In this document: positions 59,880 to 64,000 of the stretch, one piece after another
Layout: the number at the start of each line of letters is the position of its first letter
Numbering within the stretch: position 1 is the stretch's first letter
DNA from: Pyrenopolyporus hunteri
Taxonomy: Eukaryota > Ascomycota > Sordariomycetes > Xylariales > Hypoxylaceae
Direction: 5' to 3'
NCBI GenBank assembly: GCA_902806595.1
Contig: CADCXC010000038.1
Span: forward strand, 1,860,001-1,924,000
Length of the DNA: 64,000 bases
Translations under genes and position numbers: made by a program
Notes under the pieces: model-generated
What the model saw: the letters and a program-made list of their open reading frames with translations, nothing else
The model's database searches: none
What the model was told of the DNA's origin: nothing

Positions 59880-62800
59880 ACTAGGTAACTACCTCTAGCT
59901 AGCCAGGTACGTAGGTAAGTAAGCAAATATGCCTTTATGTACCTAGCAGCTATTACTTAGCAATCTTTTGTTTTCTCCCGGTTTGGGAACCTCCCTATCT
60001 AGATCGGATTCGCACCTCCCATGCAGCCACGTCGCCGAAAAGTCCGCCTCACTTATGCTGAGGGTAGGTGGCGCTGGTGCTAGATAATAAGTCGCGGTGC
60101 GGGCTTTGCAGATCGCATTACACCACACAAGCCCACTCAATATACTACGAGACATGCGCATGCAGTGCATGCAGGCTTCCTGCCCGTCGTGCATGCATCC
60201 CTTGCGGGCGCGAGAAAGACCGTAGCGTTTAGGTCACGATAGGATCGCGAATCCGCCCTATCACATGGTGCCACCCTGGCCCCGTAGCCCTCCGCCCGCC
60301 CAGTTACCGATGGAGGAACTATTTGCTAATCTCCAGTAGCACGGAGAAAATTCTACCAGTAGATAATCTAATGGCGTGCGGGCACGGTTGCGTTGATTGG
60401 GCGGCAGCCACCCCCTCCAGAAAGAGAAAAGGAAAACCAACCGCCCTGCCCCCCTCTCGTCCCCCCCCTCTCCCATTCCAGTCGTTGGATCCGAGTTGTC
60501 GAGGGCTTTCTGCTGTGAGCTGGACAGCTCAGCCATCGCAGCCATCGCATGCAAGCCACTATCTGCATCGTCGGAAGCGAGGATTTTTAGGGGTCCTTAG
60601 GGGTTCCTGGGGGGAAGAACTTGTTCTTTTCGTCGTCGTATTTTGCTTTTTTTTCCCCCGGGGTTCGTCAGCCTCGGACGGCACTGTCCGCGGCAGCCAT
60701 CCCCGCTCGCTTCGAGGAATTGGTGGGCTATCCGCGGCAAAGCGTCGACGATGCGGTCAGGACTGACGCGCCGAGAGGGGAGCAGCGAAGCTAAGGTTTT
60801 TCGGTAGGGGAGGGATGATGCTACATGGCTTACATGCCACTACGTCACTAGATCTTGATCCTTTCGCGCTGGGAGTATGATATCTTATAGCTCTATGTGA
60901 GTGGGTACGTACGTACGCATGTGTCGCTCGACCGGTGTTCGAGCCGGCTGCTCCGATATGCGAATAAGAGCATGGGCGTGGGGTGGTTGTTTAATCGTAT
61001 AATTACTCTCCTATGGTGCTAAAGGAATAGAACGTCGGGGAGTGTTATGTCTCTGTAGTTTTGGTATGAGGAGACAGCAAACTAACGTTGTTACGTTCTG
61101 TTAAGTCTATTTAAGCTCTATGTCGTGTTTGTGTAACCATCACCATCGGTAGTTTGTTAAAGTCGTTCTATTAAGATATAATTTTAAGTTGTGTTAGCGA
61201 GTTTGTTGGCTTTTTATATTATTGTACTATCTATATCAACTACTTATATTTTAATATCTTTCACACCATCGATAGACAAACCCCCTATTTTATTCGCTAA
61301 TGGAACAAGATCGGTTGTCAACATAGGGTGTAATCGTGTTGTCTCGTAAGATGTGGTCAGATTTTTTTTTTCAATAAAATATCGATAAAACATAAATAAG
61401 TACCTATCTTTATTTCTATAAGTGTCTAATTATATTGAATTTACTATAGATTTGCAGGCACCATAGTTTATAATAGAAGAAAAAAATCTATTAACGTAGA
61501 CTTTAGGTTAGCAACTCTAGAATATAGACATTGTTATAGTTTCGACTAAGGTTCAACTTCTCGTGGCATGTCTATTTACAACGCCTATATTAGTAACCAG
61601 TCGAATTCATAGTATGCTTTGCATAAGTGCGGATACCTGCTGCTCGTTATAAGCGTGTCGAGATCTCATCGACGAATCCCTCGAATTGATTATCTATACT
61701 TCTTCCATTATACCCCTACTCCCTCTCCCAACCGCCTGTGCCACAACTTGCTTCTAGACCCTTTTCATGCGGGAGCGATGTGATCGAACGATAGAACATT
61801 ATAGTTAGATTATGTGTGTAAATTACTTATAGGTTGACGTCGTCCCCCCTTTCACTACACCCGTAGCTCAATGAAGAGAAGATTATAAGCCTTTACTTAT
61901 CCGTTTGACAACTCATTTGCACAAACACAACATCACCGGTTCCCCTATCGATTCTGGCCGACCGGTGCTCCCGAATGGTTAATTCGGCCTCTTTACTATG
62001 TGGTTCTCAATCCGGTTCGTTCCTCATAATAAATTCCATTGTGGCTCGCCAGTTACTATATGATAAGAGATGGGAAAGGGGTCCAAGGAAGTTTGCAGGG
62101 CTAACCTTGGGTTCCTCGTAACCTTTGCTATCTATAGCTGTAATTGATAGACTCGTATTTGACACATCATTGCAGATTTTCTCTATTGGGCAATCCGGCA
62201 AAAATTTAAACTTGCAGGGATAGTTTCAAACCACGTTTACACCGAAGAATTAAACTTGGTTACCTACCTAGGTATCTACGAATGGCTATCTGAACTTTGA
62301 GGTGATCCCGAAAAAGCCGGACCATAGCAACAATTGCTGATATCAGAAACCACACCATTTGCTTCTTAGAACTGCCAAGCTCTATCACGACATGGTCGCT
62401 TTGTTGTCACAGTATCTAACACTTGCATGCTTCTAGCTATCGAAGGTGTGGAGCACACGGTTTTCCAGAAGAAGACTGTTGCAGAGCACATACGGAAACA
62501 ACAAAGACTCGACCCTTTGTTGCGTGCTTGGTCATATCATATGTAAGACTACGATCGTAAAAATGTCCTGCATTATTATCTCTCTCCTCGACACCATTGG
62601 GTCGAGTGAGCCGTTCAATATGCCGTTGTGAGCAGGAATGGAAAGTTCTACCAGGGAACAGAGCTATAAGGAAATGAAAAGAGGAGAACGAATACATGTA
62701 GCATCTGTATATGAATTAAAAGCAGATACATACATATGGAATAAGTGGTGATTGTGTGGGAACGTAGATGCAATGTGGTCGTAGCACCTGAGTGGGCAGG

Positions 62801-64000
62801 GTCTGGCCGAGGGTTCTGGCCCTGGTGGAGGAAGAGGGAGTGGAGGAAGTCGACCCAAGCCGGCGAGTTGAACGAATCGAACGAGTCGAACTGGTTGAGC
62901 TGGTTGAACGGGTTGAAGAACTCCACCCCTCCCTCGAAAGAACGATTAGCAGACGTGTTAAGTGGAAGCTGTACATGCTACGGCACATAACAAATTAAAA
63001 GCTGCAAGCCAATGTCGACGTGTGCAAGGGTTGCCGGTGATACCATGCAACCATCAGGGCCATCGGGGCTACCAGGGCTGTACGACCGGGTGCAGCGATG
63101 ATAGCCCCCTGGCCAAAGCTGATGAGATTTTACGTCCTGACCGTGGTCTTGCAAGTTCTGGGAATACAAGATTGTGGCAAGGGTTTCGGAGCCCAAGGTC
63201 ACGATGTCGCCACTGGATGAGCGTTGGGCTCGTGTTAGTGCACTACTGACACAACCGACACAACTGACACAATTGTGCTGGAGGGACCTTCGAATACTTA
63301 ACATTCTGCCAGCTCCCCCCTTTTTTTTTCTTTCTTTTCTTTTCTGGTTCGTTTGAATTCGCAAGCTCTCTCGAGTTAGAAGCGATATTTGGAAGAACTC
63401 GTTTACTTCTTTAGAACTACCTACATATAATATACCTAGGTACCTCGGTTCCTATTGGAAACTCCGTTCTTCGTAGGTTGAGGGAACCGGTCGCACAGTG
63501 TCATTGTACCTTCTACTTCTCCAAGCCACGGACCACTTACGCCGCACTGCCTCCCCCCACACTGCCCCTCCCCTTCAGCTTGCGTTAAGGGCCCAATAAC
63601 ACGGGACAACACGGCACTGCTAGTACGGAAAGAGGTACATAAAAGAGTTCTGGACCCTGCAGCCACCTGAGCAAACCGAGCCCCACCCAAGCTTATTGAT
63701 AAGAGCTAAGGGCGCCCCCCCTTCTCCCGAACTGTCGAAAATCCGGTTTAGATAACGGTAAAAACCGAGCGTGACGTAACCGACATCTCGATCACCGGGC
63801 CTCTCTCCCCATCCTCTTTTCCATAATATCTAGATCCTTCGTCCCCGACATGTGGTATTACACTTCAACAGGTTGGCTTTTTCCTCTTTGCCCCCATCGA
63901 CCACAATCGACATAACCAACATTTATCCAAACTTGTTCTCGCTCATCTTGGTTGCGAGGACAATCCTCTTATACCATTTGCCTCCCCATCATCCAATTAT
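59880..64000. other. Gene-free right end with A+T-rich block
   Basis: No supportable gene in 4.1 kb. 60240-60780 is G+C-richer with overlapping frames on both strands. 61100-61600 is clearly A+T-rich with many TA steps. A 9-10-bp GGTTGA(A/G)CTG-type repeat lies at 62868-62925. TACCTAGGTA palindromes occur at 62262-62276 and 63430-63446. A C/T-rich leader followed by ATGTGGTATTACAC at 63850 may be the start of a plus-strand gene running off the window, but too little is present to tell. Confidence 0.45.

Noticed and set aside
1..64000. Secondary-metabolite cluster built around the P450, ABC transporter and aldehyde dehydrogenase
   Set aside because: No polyketide synthase, NRPS, terpene synthase or pathway regulator is present, and housekeeping genes lie between the candidates.
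63850..64000. Possible start of a plus-strand gene (ATGTGGTATTACAC after a C/T-rich leader)
   Set aside because: The frame stops within about 20 codons and the window ends before any splice could be judged.

Overview
The window is nuclear DNA of a filamentous ascomycete, most likely a Sordariomycete. Genes are interrupted by short introns of about 50-90 bp with GTATGT/GTAAGT donors, CTAAC branch sites and CAG/TAG acceptors. Single-copy genes lie on both strands. The proteome is typically fungal: a Crh-type GH16 enzyme, GH20 hexosaminidase, CYP52-like P450, Fun30, Nab2, a DUF2406 protein and a fungal CorA-like protein. There are no operons, Shine-Dalgarno sites, CRISPR arrays or rRNA genes, and I accept no tRNA gene. 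Exon limits below were placed by hand from splice signals, reading phase and family knowledge.

Left part (1-25 kb): a GPI-type Crh transglycosylase (-), a small four-helix membrane protein (-), a doubtful small membrane ORF (+), a CYP52-like P450 (-) with an unresolved exon junction, a secreted GH20 beta-N-acetylhexosaminidase (-), an aldehyde dehydrogenase (-) with two in-frame starts (mitochondrial and cytosolic), a Nab2-like poly(A)-RNA-binding CCCH protein (+), and mitochondrial protoporphyrinogen oxidase (+). Crh and GH20 both act on cell-wall chitin/glucan. The P450 and the aldehyde dehydrogenase could act in successive steps of fatty-alcohol/aldehyde oxidation, but nothing in the layout proves a cluster.

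Middle part (25-43 kb): a Fun30/SMARCAD1-like remodeller (-), the V-ATPase assembly factor Vma21 (+), a polyQ DUF2406 protein (-), a 6.6-kb gene-poor stretch holding a MITE-like element with perfect 23-bp outer inverted repeats, and ribosomal protein eL33 (-), whose second exon is only 10 nt.

Right part (43-64 kb): glucose-6-phosphate dehydrogenase (+), a full-length ABCB transporter with an unusual charged insert in NBD1 (+), a small coiled-coil protein (-), the G-patch ribosome-biogenesis factor Pxr1 (+), and a very long CorA-like protein with a disordered N-terminus (+). The last 4 kb has no recognisable gene and contains an A+T-rich block.

Across the window, intergenic spacers, but not the coding exons I read, carry many copies of a palindromic TACCTAGGTA-type motif, often in short arrays. 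No secondary-metabolite backbone gene, defence island or large mobile element was found. The most noteworthy items are the 10-nt eL33 microexon, the dual-start aldehyde dehydrogenase, the palindromic intergenic motif, the MITE and the NBD1 insert.
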